Notes under the pieces: generated by a model
Database searches by the model: none
Seen by the model: only the letters and a program-made list of their open reading frames with translations
What the model was told of the DNA's origin: nothing
Shown: in pieces, positions 37,432-46,695 of the stretch
Layout of the letters: every line of letters begins with the position of its first letter
Position numbering within the stretch: position 1 is the first letter of the stretch
Position numbers and translations under genes: made by a program
Source: Pseudomonadota bacterium
GTDB taxonomy: Bacteria > Pseudomonadota > Gammaproteobacteria > Steroidobacterales > Steroidobacteraceae
DNA: 64,000 bases
Assembly (NCBI GenBank): GCA_016720075.1
Contig: JADJXW010000006.1
Location: 136,501 to 200,500, forward strand
Reading direction: 5' to 3'

Positions 37432-38097
37432 TCAGGCCGTGATGCGGCGCACGCCGTCGGCCGTGCCCAGCAGCAGCACGTCGGCCGGACGGCGCGCGAA
37501 CAGGCCCACCGTCACCACGCCGGCTATCTGGTTGATGGCCGATTCCAGGGACAGCGGGTCTTCAATGGCGAGGCCATGCACGTCGAGTATGTGGTTGCCG
37601 TTGTCGGTGACCACACCTGCGCGGTGCACCGGCCGTCCGCCCAGCCCGGCCAGTTGCCGCGCCACCAGCGCCCGGGCCATCGGGATGACTTCCACCGGCA
37701 GCGGAAACCGGCCGAGGGTGCCGACCAGCTTGGTCTCGTCGGCGATGCACACGAAGGTCCGCGCCGCGGCCGCCACGATCTTCTCGCGGGTCAGCGCCGC
37801 ACCACCACCCTTGATGAGCTGCAGCCTGGCGTTGGATTCATCAGCGCCGTCTATATAAAGACCCAGCTCTTCCACATCGTTCAGGTCCAGCACCGGGATA
37901 CCCAGGGACCGTAACCGGATGGATGAGCCTTCCGAACTAGAGACAGCCCCCCGGACCCTGCCCACCCAGGGACCGAGCTGGTCCAGCAGGGCGTTGACCG
38001 TCGAGCCCGTGCCGACGCCGAGGATCATGCCGTCCTCGAGGAATTCGAGTGCCGCCGCGGCGACGCGGCGCTTCATCAGTTGCTGTTGATCGCTCAT
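37432..38097 (-). CDS. rpiA: Ribose-5-phosphate isomerase A
   Basis: Interconverts ribose-5-P and ribulose-5-P. 221 residues with GMILGVGTGSTVNALLDQL, DGADESNARLQLIKGGGAALTREKIVA and the C-terminal GLFARRPADVLLLG. ATG 38097 (MSDQQQLMKRR) is used; upstream in-frame codons to 38178 run into the terminator of the small upstream gene. rpe, the other pentose-phosphate interconversion enzyme, is at 28 kb. Confidence 0.95.
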   Translation of the reverse strand: MSDQQQLMKRRVAAAALEFLEDGMILGVGTGSTVNALLDQLGPWVGRVRGAVSSSEGSSIRLRSLGIPVLDLNDVEELGLYIDGADESNARLQLIKGGGAALTREKIVAAAARTFVCIADETKLVGTLGRFPLPVEVIPMARALVARQLAGLGGRPVHRAGVVTDNGNHILDVHGLAIEDPLSLESAINQIAGVVTVGLFARRPADVLLLGTADGVRRITA

Positions 38098-38147
38098 CGG
38101 TGCGAGTCCCGGGTGCGTTGGCGCTTGTTTTATCGGGGTCCGAAAAT

Positions 38148-38175
38148 GACTGTGCCCGCTTTCGCGGGCACAGTC
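38148..38175 (-). terminator. Strong intrinsic terminator of the Lys/Ala peptide gene
   Basis: GACTGTGCCCGC (38148-38159), loop TTTC, GCGGGCACAGTC (38164-38175): a perfect 12-bp stem. On the minus strand it is followed by ATTTTC. A second hairpin (CGGCGAG/CTCGCCG, 38198-38204 and 38222-38228) lies just before it on the transcript. Confidence 0.85.
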
Positions 38176-38240
38176 CAAGTAGCTTTTCTGGTGTTTCGGC
38201 GAGCGAGGATTTTCATCTTCACTCGCCGCACACCATCGAG

Positions 38241-38291
38241 TTACTTCTTCTTAGCGGCCTTTTTCTTGGCCTTCTTCTTGGCTTTCGCCAT
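38241..38291 (-). CDS. 16-residue Lys/Ala peptide (MAKAKKKAKKKAAKKK)
   Basis: A complete tiny gene: ATG 38291, TAA at 38241, GGAG ribosome binding site 7 nt before the ATG, its own promoter and a strong terminator. The product is 10 Lys, 5 Ala and the starting Met, as in histone H1 tails. Codon choice mixes AAG and AAA, so it is not a simple slippage repeat. Similar Lys/Ala/Arg segments occur as tails on RsfS and Pip in this window. Likely roles are nucleic-acid binding or charge neutralisation, or the short RNA (about 175 nt) may itself be functional; neither is shown. Confidence 0.65.
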   Translation of the reverse strand: MAKAKKKAKKKAAKKK

Positions 38292-38326
38292 GAGAGTTCT
38301 CCAGTTACAGGTTAGTCCGGGGACCG

Positions 38327-38354
38327 AGTATATACACGCGTTGCAAAAATACAA
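38327..38354 (-). promoter_or_regulatory. Promoter of the Lys/Ala peptide gene
   Basis: Minus strand: TTGTAT (38354-38349), 16-bp spacer, TATACT (38332-38327), in one of the few AT-rich patches of the window. The predicted start is near 38320, giving a leader of about 28 nt. The remainder of the gap up to 38459 shows no gene. Confidence 0.65.
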
Positions 38355-38459
38355 GCAAGCATGGTAGCGACGTTGCGTGCCGGCAACCGGTCATCAATCG
38401 ATCCGACTCGCGCGTGCATGACCCATGCGCTCACGCGAGCCATGGGTTCACGCGAGCGT

Positions 38460-38927
38460 TCATCGCATGAGAGAGAGAATGAATCGCCACTGCGCGGCGG
38501 ACACCGGCGTCACCGACAGACGATTGCCCCGGCGCAGCAGCAGCATGTCCGCAAGCGCGCCATCGGCATGCGAGCGCAGTGCCGCCAGCGACAGCAGCGG
38601 TTCGATCCGCTGCTGCAGTCGAACATCAACCGTGTACCAAAGTGGCTTGTTTTGCGGGCTTTTTGCATCGAGGTAGGGGCTGCCACGGCGCCACGCCGAG
38701 GCGTCCGGATAGCCGCCCCGCACCACCTCGACGATGCCGGCGATGCCGGGTTCGGGACAGGAAGAGTGGTAGAAGAACGCGAGGTCCCCGGCCTTGATCT
38801 CGTCACGGAGCATGTTGCGTGCCTGGAAGTTGCGCACCCCCTCCCAGCTCGTGGTCGAGGCCTTCGCCTTCGCGAGGTCCGCGATGCCGAAGGTGTCGGG
38901 CTCGCTCTTCAGCAACCAGTAGCGCAT
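38460..38927 (-). CDS. EVE-domain protein
   Basis: 155 residues with the EVE/PUA-like fold: MRYWLLKSEPDTFGIADL at the start, WEGVRNFQARNMLRDEIKAGDLAFFYHSS, GIAGIVEVV, WYTVDVRL. EVE domains bind modified bases in DNA or RNA (thymocyte nuclear protein 1 type). Its ATG overlaps the ygfA stop by one base (TGATG), so it is cotranslated with ygfA, a common pairing. Confidence 0.92.
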   Translation of the reverse strand: MRYWLLKSEPDTFGIADLAKAKASTTSWEGVRNFQARNMLRDEIKAGDLAFFYHSSCPEPGIAGIVEVVRGGYPDASAWRRGSPYLDAKSPQNKPLWYTVDVRLQQRIEPLLSLAALRSHADGALADMLLLRRGNRLSVTPVSAAQWRFILSLMR

Positions 38928-39535
38928 CAGGTCGGTCTCCGTCCGAATCGCAGCACTGAGGACTGCGTCACAAGGGCATCCAGCCTCACGTCATGCGCTG
39001 CCGGTTGAAGGGCAGGCACGCATTGCTCGTCATAGGCGATGCCCACCAGCAATGGACGGCGCCACTGGCGCATGCGCGCGCGGTGCGCGAACAGCCGGTC
39101 GTAGAAGCCGCGTCCCATGCCGATGCGGTTGCCCTGGCGATCGAATCCCACCAGCGGCATGAACACCACGTCGAGCGCGCGCGTCGGCCGGACAATGCCG
39201 GCGGCAGGCTCGCTGATGCCGAATGCGCCGCGTCGCAGCGGGCCGACGAGATCCTCGAATCGCATGCGGCCATGGCGGGTGCTGGTGATGCGCGGCACGG
39301 CGACAAGGCAGCCGCGTTTGCGGGCGAGGGCGAGCAGCGGGCCGGTATCCAGCTCATCGGGCATCGCCAGGTACAGGCCAATTCGCCGCCCAGGCCGCAG
39401 CCAGCGCGCGGCATCGATCTGGCGGGCGACACGCAGCGCGGCGTCGGCCCGGGACTGTCCGGTGATGGCGCGCCGCCGCGCGCGCAGCCCGCGACGCAGG
39501 GCCTGGAGATCAGCGGGCGGGGAAGGTGGATTCAC
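38927..39535 (-). CDS. ygfA: 5-formyltetrahydrofolate cyclo-ligase
   Basis: Returns 5-formyl-THF to the folate pool (5,10-methenyl-THF). 202 residues from GTG 39535, with LRRGLRARRRAITG, RIGLYLAMPDELDT and the ATP-binding MPLVGFDRQGNRIGMGRGFYDR. A longer frame to 39661 is rejected because it would cover the 6S RNA. In E. coli ygfA is downstream of and cotranscribed with the 6S RNA gene, as here. Confidence 0.93.
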   Translation of the reverse strand: MNPPSPPADLQALRRGLRARRRAITGQSRADAALRVARQIDAARWLRPGRRIGLYLAMPDELDTGPLLALARKRGCLVAVPRITSTRHGRMRFEDLVGPLRRGAFGISEPAAGIVRPTRALDVVFMPLVGFDRQGNRIGMGRGFYDRLFAHRARMRQWRRPLLVGIAYDEQCVPALQPAAHDVRLDALVTQSSVLRFGRRPT

Positions 39536-39558
39536 GGTTGCCGGAGAAGCAAAGACAG

Positions 39559-39744
39559 GCGCCACCCGCAGGTGCCGGTGCGAACCGTTGCTCTCGAACC
39601 GGAGCAACAGGTGGGGCAGGCAATCGGCAGGTAAGGCTTCCCGCTCGGGGCGGACATGCACAATGCTGTCGAATGACCCGCCCCTGGGTTTTCAATTAGG
39701 TCCGAGGGTAACCCGGTCCACGTGTCGAACACCGCAGGCGGCGC
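39559..39744 (-). ncRNA. ssrS: 6S RNA
   Basis: About 186 nt that mimics an open promoter and traps sigma-70 RNA polymerase. Synteny zapA / 6S / ygfA is diagnostic in Gammaproteobacteria. The ends form a long closing stem: 5' GCGCCGCCTGCGGTG against 3' CACCTGCGGGTGGCGC, near perfect with wobbles and a one-base bulge. The 5' side has the conserved GGTGTTCG and the 3' half has a GAAGCCTTA-like segment and an apical TTGCTC..GAGCAA hairpin. A TAAAGT (39756-39751) ends 6 nt before the predicted first base G39744. Ends are estimated from pairing, +/- 5 nt. Confidence 0.88.
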
Positions 39745-39756
39745 AATGCCACTTTA

Positions 39757-40068
39757 CTACAGTTCGAGCTGCTGCCCGTGAACCAGCGCGCGTTCCACGC
39801 GCTCGCGCATGCCGCGCACGCGGGCGCCCAGTTCGGCGGTGCTGCGTTCCTCGCGGGAGGCGATCTTCGACAGTTCGTTGGCCATGTTCAGCGCCGCCAT
39901 GATCACCAGTCGTTCGGTGCCCATGACCTTGCCGTGCTCGCGGATCTGCCGCAGGCGCTGGTTCAGCAGCGTGGCGGCGCGCTGCAGGTCTTCCTGCTCT
40001 TCCGGCGGGCAGGCGATGAGGTATTCCTTGTCGAGGATCTGGACGCTGACCGGATCGCCCGCGCTCAT
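39757..40068 (-). CDS. zapA: Cell division protein ZapA
   Basis: FtsZ-ring-associated protein that bundles FtsZ filaments. 103 residues: N-terminal VSVQILDKEYLIACPPEEQEDLQRAA, then the long coiled coil (GTERLVIMAALNMANELSKI). Its ATG overlaps the stop of the small coiled-coil gene upstream (ATGA). Confidence 0.94.
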   Translation of the reverse strand: MSAGDPVSVQILDKEYLIACPPEEQEDLQRAATLLNQRLRQIREHGKVMGTERLVIMAALNMANELSKIASREERSTAELGARVRGMRERVERALVHGQQLEL

Positions 40069-40298
40069 GCGCCGGTTTCCAGGGTCCTGAGGCGGCCGAT
40101 CATGGCTTCGACCCGGGTGCGCACCTGTTCGTTCTTCTGCAGCAGGGCGGCCCGCTCGCTGCTGAGGCTGTCCTGGCGGTGGCGCAGCGCGCGGTTTTCT
40201 TCCGTCAACTGCTGCACGAGCGTTAGCAGTTCACCGACGCGCACTTCCAGGCGCTGCAGTTCGGTATCGACGGCGACATTCTTGTTGTTCTGGTTCAT
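40065..40298 (-). CDS. Small coiled-coil protein (TIGR02449 / ZapB-like)
   Basis: 77 residues, almost entirely a predicted coiled coil (LQRLEVRVGELLTLVQQLTEENRALRHRQ). The family regularly sits just upstream of zapA in Gammaproteobacteria and resembles ZapB in size and heptads; a role with the divisome is inferred from that location. Confidence 0.82.
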   Translation of the reverse strand: MNQNNKNVAVDTELQRLEVRVGELLTLVQQLTEENRALRHRQDSLSSERAALLQKNEQVRTRVEAMIGRLRTLETGA

Positions 40299-40356
40299 GC
40301 GTCCTCAATAGTGCCCGCACGGCCCTTCGGGGGTCAATTGCGGCGCGCGGGTCAGG

Positions 40357-40362
40357 CATAAT
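40357..40362 (+). promoter_or_regulatory. -10-like element before ygfB
   Basis: CATAAT, 9 nt before the ygfB ATG, without a Shine-Dalgarno, in the 73-bp divergent gap with the zapA operon. Confidence 0.35.
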
Positions 40363-40371
40363 GCGCTCAGC

Positions 40372-40938
40372 ATGCCGGAACAGGCCCCGCCATTTGACGA
40401 ATTGCAGCGCGTACTGTCGCAGTCGCGCGCCCTGACCGACGCCGCCGAAGCCCACGGAACGCTGGTGGGGTCGCTGTGCTCCATGCAGTGCTCGCTCGAC
40501 GACTGGCTGGCCGAGATCCTGCCCGAGGGGCGCGCCGACCCGGGTCTGGCCGACAGCCTGCGGGCCATATTCGATTCCACCAGCGTGGCGCTGGGCGATG
40601 GCTCCATGACATTCCAGCCGCTGCTGCCCAGCGACGACGCCTCGATCGGCGACCGGACCAGCGCGCTGGGCGAATGGTGCCAGGGCTTCCTTTATGGACT
40701 GGGCACGGGCTCGGGATTGCCCGAGGCGTCGGACCTCGAGGGCGAGGCGGCCGAGGTCGTGCGCGACATGACCGAGATCACCCACGTGGACGTCGATCCG
40801 CAGGACGATCCGGAAACCAATGAAGCCGCCTATGCCGAGCTCGTCGAGTTCGTGCGCGTGGGCGTGCAGCTGCTCTACGAGCAGCTCCAGCCGCTGCGCG
40901 AACCGCGCCCGACAGGAACACGCGAGACGCTGCATTGA
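40372..40938 (+). CDS. ygfB: UPF0149 family protein YgfB
   Basis: 188 residues with the UPF0149 pattern: AEAHGTLVGSLCS, ALGEWCQGFLYGLG and NEAAYAELVEFVRVGVQLLYE. YgfB in Pseudomonas modulates ampDh3 expression through AlpA; whether that applies here is unknown. First of four genes ygfB-pepP-ubiH-ubiI, the classical order. Confidence 0.93.
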   Translation: MPEQAPPFDELQRVLSQSRALTDAAEAHGTLVGSLCSMQCSLDDWLAEILPEGRADPGLADSLRAIFDSTSVALGDGSMTFQPLLPSDDASIGDRTSALGEWCQGFLYGLGTGSGLPEASDLEGEAAEVVRDMTEITHVDVDPQDDPETNEAAYAELVEFVRVGVQLLYEQLQPLREPRPTGTRETLH

Positions 40939-42302
40939 AGCGCGCCACCGGATCCGCGGCCGTCGCCGCGCGGGCCGCGCAGCTCAAGGCCGGCAACAGC
41001 GAATACGCGCGCCGTCGCCGCCAGTTGGCGCGGCTGGTGGGCCGCGATGGAATCGCCATCCTGCCTTCCGCGCCGGTGCGCCATCGCAACAGCGATGTGG
41101 AGCATCCCTACCGGCAGGACAGCGATTTCCATTACCTGACCGGCTTCGATGAGCCCGAGGCCGTGGCCGTGCTGGTGCCCGGCCGCGACGTGGCCGAATA
41201 CATCCTCTTCGTGCGCGACCGCGATCCGCTGCGCGAGACCTGGGACGGCCGGCGCGCCGGACCCACCGGGGCCGTCGAGCGCCATGCGGCCGACGACGCG
41301 TTTCCCATCTCCGACATGGACGAGATCCTGCCGGGGCTGATGGAAAACCGCGAACGCGTCTACTACGCCATGGGTCATCCGGAGTTCGACCAGCGCGTGC
41401 TGGGTTGGCTGGCCGCGCTGCGTGGCCAGGCGCCCAGGCTCGGCAAGCACCCGCCGCAGGAGATGGTGGCGCTCGACCATGTGCTGCACGACATGCGCCT
41501 GTACAAGAGCCGCGTCGAGGCCGGGCTGATGCGTGAATCGGCGCGCATCGCGGCCGCCGCGCAGCTGCGCGCCATGCGCTTTACCGAACCCGGCCGCTAC
41601 GAGTTCGAGATCGCCGCCGAACTCATGCACGAGTACGGGCGCAACAACGCCACCACCGCCTACCAGCCCATCTGTGGCGGAGGCGCCAATTCCTGCATCC
41701 TGCATTACCGCGAGAACGATGCGCGCCTGGCCGATGGCGACCTGCTGCTGGTGGATGCCGGCTGTGAATACCAGTACTACGCCTCGGACATCACGCGCAC
41801 CTGGCCCGTGAACGGCCATTACACGCCGGCGCAGCGCGCCGTGTACGACGTGGTGCTCGCGGCGCAGCAGGCGGCCATCGCGGCGACGAAGCCCGGCAAC
41901 CACTGGAACCAGGCCCACGAGGCGGCGGTCGAGGTGATCACGCGGGGCCTGCAGGACCTGGGCCTGCTCAAGGGCCGCGTGCCCAAGCTGATCAAGGATG
42001 GCGCCTACCGGAAGTTCTTCATGCATCGCACCGGCCACTGGCTGGGCATGGATGTGCATGACGTGGGCGACTACAAGGTGGGCGAGGAATGGCGCGTGCT
42101 CGAGCCGGGCATGGTGATGACGGTGGAGCCGGGCATCTATATCCCCGCGGGCATCCGCGGCGTGCCCAAGCGCTTTGCCAACATCGGCATCCGCATCGAG
42201 GACGATGTCATGGTGACGGCACAGGGCTGCGAGGTGCTCACCAGCGACGTGCCCAGCGACGCGGCGGCAATCGAGGCGGCCATGGCGCGCCGCAAGGGCT
42301 GA
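40935..42302 (+). CDS. pepP: Xaa-Pro aminopeptidase P
   Basis: Dimanganese peptidase that removes N-terminal residues preceding proline. 455 residues. TTG 40935 overlaps the ygfB stop (TTGA). The creatinase-like N-domain is followed by the pita-bread domain with ligands in LLVDAGCEYQYYASDITRTW (two Asp), HRTGHWLGMDVHDVG (His), TVEPGIYIP (Glu) and IGIRIEDDV (Glu). Complete and normal. Confidence 0.95.
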   Translation: MKRATGSAAVAARAAQLKAGNSEYARRRRQLARLVGRDGIAILPSAPVRHRNSDVEHPYRQDSDFHYLTGFDEPEAVAVLVPGRDVAEYILFVRDRDPLRETWDGRRAGPTGAVERHAADDAFPISDMDEILPGLMENRERVYYAMGHPEFDQRVLGWLAALRGQAPRLGKHPPQEMVALDHVLHDMRLYKSRVEAGLMRESARIAAAAQLRAMRFTEPGRYEFEIAAELMHEYGRNNATTAYQPICGGGANSCILHYRENDARLADGDLLLVDAGCEYQYYASDITRTWPVNGHYTPAQRAVYDVVLAAQQAAIAATKPGNHWNQAHEAAVEVITRGLQDLGLLKGRVPKLIKDGAYRKFFMHRTGHWLGMDVHDVGDYKVGEEWRVLEPGMVMTVEPGIYIPAGIRGVPKRFANIGIRIEDDVMVTAQGCEVLTSDVPSDAAAIEAAMARRKG

Positions 42303-42304
42303 AC

Positions 42305-43528
42305 GTGGTGGAGCGCTACGACCTCGCCATCGTCGGTGGCGGCCTGGTCGGCGCGAGCCTTGCGGTGTCGCTGTCGGCCACGCCGCTGCGCATCGCGCTG
42401 GTCGAGGCCTTTGCGCCGGATTCGGCCTCGCAGCCCAGCTTCGATGAGCGCACCACCGCGCTCGGCAACGCCAGCCGGCGCGTGTTCGAGGCGCTGGGCC
42501 TGTGGCAGGCGATGGAACCCGATGCCGCGCCCATCACCGACATCCATGTGTCAGATGCCGGCCGCTTCGGTTTCGCCCGGCTGGCAGCCCGCGATTTCGC
42601 CGTGCCCGCGCTGGGCTATGTGGTGCCCAATCGCGTGCTCGGGCGCGTGCTGTGGGAAGGGCTGCGCCGCGCCGCCAACGTCACGCCCTTCGTGCCGATG
42701 CGGGTGCAGGCCGTGACGCCGGGCGCCGATGCGGTTGGTCTTGCGCTGGAATCCGACACAGGGCGCATGGACATCGAGGCGCGCCTGGTCGTGGCGGCCG
42801 ATGGAGCGAATTCGCTGGTGCGCGAAGCGGCCGGCCTTTCCGCGATGGTCGATGACTATCGCCAGGTGGCCGTTGTGGCGGCGCTCCGGACCGACCAGGG
42901 CAATGACGGCACGGCCTATGAGCGATTCACCGCCGCGGGCCCGATGGCGCTGCTGCCGCTGCGCGGCGCGGCGCAGCACAACTGGCGCACGCTGGTGTGG
43001 GCGGCGCGTCCTGAAGACGCCACGCGCCTGCTGCAGCTTGAACCCTCCGCGTTCATGGCCGAGTGGCAGCGGGCTTTCGGCTGGCGCGCCGGTCGCGCGG
43101 TGGAACTCGGCCGCCGCGTGCCGTATCCGCTGGCGCTGTCGCGCAGCAGCGAGGCCGTGGCGCATCGCATCGCGATGCTGGGCAACGCCTCGCAGCTGCT
43201 GCATCCCGTGGCCGGCCAGGGATTCAATCTCGGCCTGCGCGATGCCGCAGAACTGGCCGATTTGCTGGCCGCATGCCCGTCCGATCCGGGCAGCGACGAG
43301 GTGCTGGCGGACTTCGCCGCGCGGCGCAAGGCCGATCGCGGGGGCGTGGTGCGGTTCACCGATACGCTGGTCCGCGCGTTCTCGAACACGAACCCGGTAG
43401 TTGCGCTGGCGCGTGATGCAGGCCTGCTGGCCTTCGATCTGCTGCCCCCGGCCAAGCGCGCGCTGTCGCGGGTAAGCCTGGGCTTTGGCGCCCGCGCGCC
43501 GCGCCTCACGCGGGGGCTGATGCCATGA
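42305..43528 (+). CDS. ubiH: 2-octaprenyl-6-methoxyphenol hydroxylase UbiH
   Basis: FAD monooxygenase of ubiquinone synthesis (C4 hydroxylation in E. coli). 407 residues from GTG 42305 (GTG 42308 is equally possible). FAD motifs: DLAIVGGGLVGASLA (Rossmann), VVAADGANSLVRE (DG motif) and GNASQLLHPVAGQGFNLGLRD (GD-type motif, here GN). Two nt after pepP. Confidence 0.9.
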   Translation: MVERYDLAIVGGGLVGASLAVSLSATPLRIALVEAFAPDSASQPSFDERTTALGNASRRVFEALGLWQAMEPDAAPITDIHVSDAGRFGFARLAARDFAVPALGYVVPNRVLGRVLWEGLRRAANVTPFVPMRVQAVTPGADAVGLALESDTGRMDIEARLVVAADGANSLVREAAGLSAMVDDYRQVAVVAALRTDQGNDGTAYERFTAAGPMALLPLRGAAQHNWRTLVWAARPEDATRLLQLEPSAFMAEWQRAFGWRAGRAVELGRRVPYPLALSRSSEAVAHRIAMLGNASQLLHPVAGQGFNLGLRDAAELADLLAACPSDPGSDEVLADFAARRKADRGGVVRFTDTLVRAFSNTNPVVALARDAGLLAFDLLPPAKRALSRVSLGFGARAPRLTRGLMP

Positions 43529-44736
43529 GCGATGCGCGCCCGCAGGTGGCGATCGTCGGCGGCGGCATGGTGGGTGCCGCGCTGGCGCTGCTGCTGGTGC
43601 AGCGCGCGCGCGTGCCAGCCGCGTCGGTGCTGCTGCTCGAACCGGAACCCGCCCGGCCACTGCCGGCCGGCGCGCCATACGAGCTGCGCGTGTCGGCGAT
43701 CTCGCCAGGCAACCGGCGGCTGCTGCAGGAAGTCGGCGCCTGGCAGCTGATGGACCTGGCGCGCGTCGAGTCCTATGCAGCGATGGCCGTGTGGTCCGAA
43801 TCCACGCCGCCCGACAGTCCGGATGTGCTGCGCTTCGACGCTGCCGAGCTGGGCGAGCCGGACCTGGGCAGCATCGTCGAGAACCGCAACCTGCAGGCGG
43901 CGCTGCTGGCGCGCTGCGCGGCGCAGGGCATCACGCCGGTGGGCTCACGCCTCACCTCGCTGTCCGTATCACCCGACGGCGCGCGGCTGGGGCTCGAGGA
44001 GCGCAGCCTCGACGTGGAGCTGGTGGTGGGTGCCGATGGCGCCAACTCCGCGGTGCGCAGGCTGCTGGGCATCGGTGAAACCGAGCGCTCCTATGGTGAG
44101 CGCGGCATCGTGGCCGTCGTGGCCAGCGAACGCGCCCACCGGCACACGGCCTGGCAGCGATTCCTGACGACCGGTCCGCTGGCACTGCTGCCACTGGCCG
44201 ACGGCAGATTGAGCATCGTGTGGTCCGCGCAGGATGCCGAGGCCACAAGGCTGATGGAGCTCACCGCCGCGGAATTCTCCGCGGCGCTCACCGAAGCCAG
44301 CGCCGGCGTGCTGGGGCGGCTCACGCTTGTCAGCGCGCGGGCGGCCTATCCGCTGCGGCGCATGACCGCGAACCGCTTCGCCGGTGACCGCTGCGCGCTG
44401 GTGGGTGATGCCGCCCATGTCATCCATCCGCTGGCGGGGCAGGGCGTGAACGAGGGCCTGCAGGATGCGCTGTGCCTGGCCGAGGCGCTCGCCGGACGGC
44501 CGGCGCGCGAGAGCGTTGGCGCGCAGCGCCCGCTTGCGGCCTATGCGCGCGAGAGGCGCGCTGGAAATGTGGTGACTGGCACGATGATGGATGCGCTGGA
44601 TGCGCTGTTCACCGGCTCAGGCCCGCTCACCCGCATGGCGGCCACGGCCGGCATGGGGCTGGTGGCGCGTTCACCCCAGGCGCGGCGGTTCTTCTTTACG
44701 CAAGCGGCAGCTGATCAATCTTCGCCGCGCAGATGA
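43525..44736 (+). CDS. UbiH/UbiF/VisC-family ubiquinone hydroxylase (UbiI-like)
   Basis: Second flavin hydroxylase for ubiquinone, probably the C5 enzyme UbiI by position after ubiH. 403 residues: VAIVGGGMVGAALALLL, LVVGADGANSAVRRLLG, CALVGDAAHVIHPLAGQGVNEGLQDA. ATG overlaps the ubiH stop (ATGA). With coq7 at 30 kb the three ring hydroxylations are covered. The 3' end overlaps phhB on the other strand by 41 bp. Confidence 0.9.
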   Translation: MSDARPQVAIVGGGMVGAALALLLVQRARVPAASVLLLEPEPARPLPAGAPYELRVSAISPGNRRLLQEVGAWQLMDLARVESYAAMAVWSESTPPDSPDVLRFDAAELGEPDLGSIVENRNLQAALLARCAAQGITPVGSRLTSLSVSPDGARLGLEERSLDVELVVGADGANSAVRRLLGIGETERSYGERGIVAVVASERAHRHTAWQRFLTTGPLALLPLADGRLSIVWSAQDAEATRLMELTAAEFSAALTEASAGVLGRLTLVSARAAYPLRRMTANRFAGDRCALVGDAAHVIHPLAGQGVNEGLQDALCLAEALAGRPARESVGAQRPLAAYARERRAGNVVTGTMMDALDALFTGSGPLTRMAATAGMGLVARSPQARRFFFTQAAADQSSPRR

Positions 44737-45030
44737 AATCGTTTTCCGACAAGCCCTGGATGGCATGCGTCGTGAAACGCACGCGGCAATAGTTGTAGCC
44801 CAGCTCCAGGTCCGGATGGTGGTCCTCGATGTTGGCGATGTGCGCCAGCGCGTTCACGAAGCTCATCGTGCGCAGGAAATCCCGGAAGCGGAATTCGCGC
44901 TGGATGGACTGGGCATCCACGGCGAGCTGCCAGTTCTCGTCCAGGCGCTGCAGCACTTCCTCGGCAGCGGCCCGCGACAGCGGCGCGACGCCTCCCTCGC
45001 AGGGCACGCAGCGACGTTCGGCCAGGTTGG

Positions 45031-45034
<4 letters not shown>
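44696..45034 (-). CDS. phhB: Pterin-4a-carbinolamine dehydratase
   Basis: Recycles the pterin cofactor of aromatic amino-acid hydroxylases; 112 residues with the signature ANIEDHHPDLELGYNYCRVRF and the C-terminal THAIQGLSENDFICAAKID. No phenylalanine hydroxylase gene is in the window. The gene lies downstream of ispG with a 4-nt overlap and its tail overlaps the ubiI-like gene by 41 bp. Confidence 0.93.
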
Positions 45035-46269
<1,235 letters not shown>

Positions 46270-46276
46270 GCGGTGC

Positions 46277-46282
46277 ATTGTA
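46277..46282 (-). promoter_or_regulatory. -10 element before ispG
   Basis: TACAAT on the minus strand, 7 nt before the ispG ATG; no Shine-Dalgarno. Confidence 0.5.
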
Positions 46283-46310
46283 GGGCAAGGCCACGGTCCC
46301 AAGCCCCTGC

Positions 46311-46316
46311 TAGACT
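46311..46316 (+). promoter_or_regulatory. -10-like element before dgkA
   Basis: TAGACT, 8 nt before the dgkA ATG, in the 55-bp divergent gap with ispG. Confidence 0.4.
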
Positions 46317-46324
46317 TGGCCGCG

Positions 46325-46693
46325 ATGCAAAGACCCAAACTTGGCGGCTGGCACCGGCTCGTGAGTTCCTTTGGCGCCAGTTATCGGGGCATATGCGGCG
46401 CGTTCCGCAACGAAGCCGCCTTCCGGCAGGAGCTGCTGGTGGCCGTGCCGGTGGTCATCGGGGGGGCGCTGCTCGGCAGGACGGGCGTTGAAAAAGCGCT
46501 GCTCATCGGCCCGATGGTGCTGATCCTGGTGGTGGAGTTGCTCAACAGCGCCGTCGAGGCCACGGTGGACCGCATCGGCCTGGAGCGCCACGAGCTGTCG
46601 GGGCTCGCCAAGGATCTTGGCTCGGCGGCGGTGATGTTCTCCTTCGGACTGCTGATCCTCAACTGGCTGCTGGTCCTGTTCTTCCGGGAATAA
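46325..46693 (+). CDS. dgkA: Diacylglycerol kinase
   Basis: Small integral-membrane kinase that recycles diacylglycerol to phosphatidate. 122 residues with three membrane helices and the catalytic region NEAAFRQELL ... VVELLNSAVEATVDRIGLERHELSGLAKDLGSAAV (E/D/K cluster). Two nt before the Deg7-like protease gene, so probably cotranscribed. Confidence 0.95.
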   Translation: MQRPKLGGWHRLVSSFGASYRGICGAFRNEAAFRQELLVAVPVVIGGALLGRTGVEKALLIGPMVLILVVELLNSAVEATVDRIGLERHELSGLAKDLGSAAVMFSFGLLILNWLLVLFFRE

Positions 46694-46695
46694 CG

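Noticed and set aside
39536..39661. N-terminal extension of ygfA to ATG 39661.
   Set aside because: It overlaps the 6S RNA, lacks conservation with cyclo-ligases, and GTG 39535 gives the normal length.
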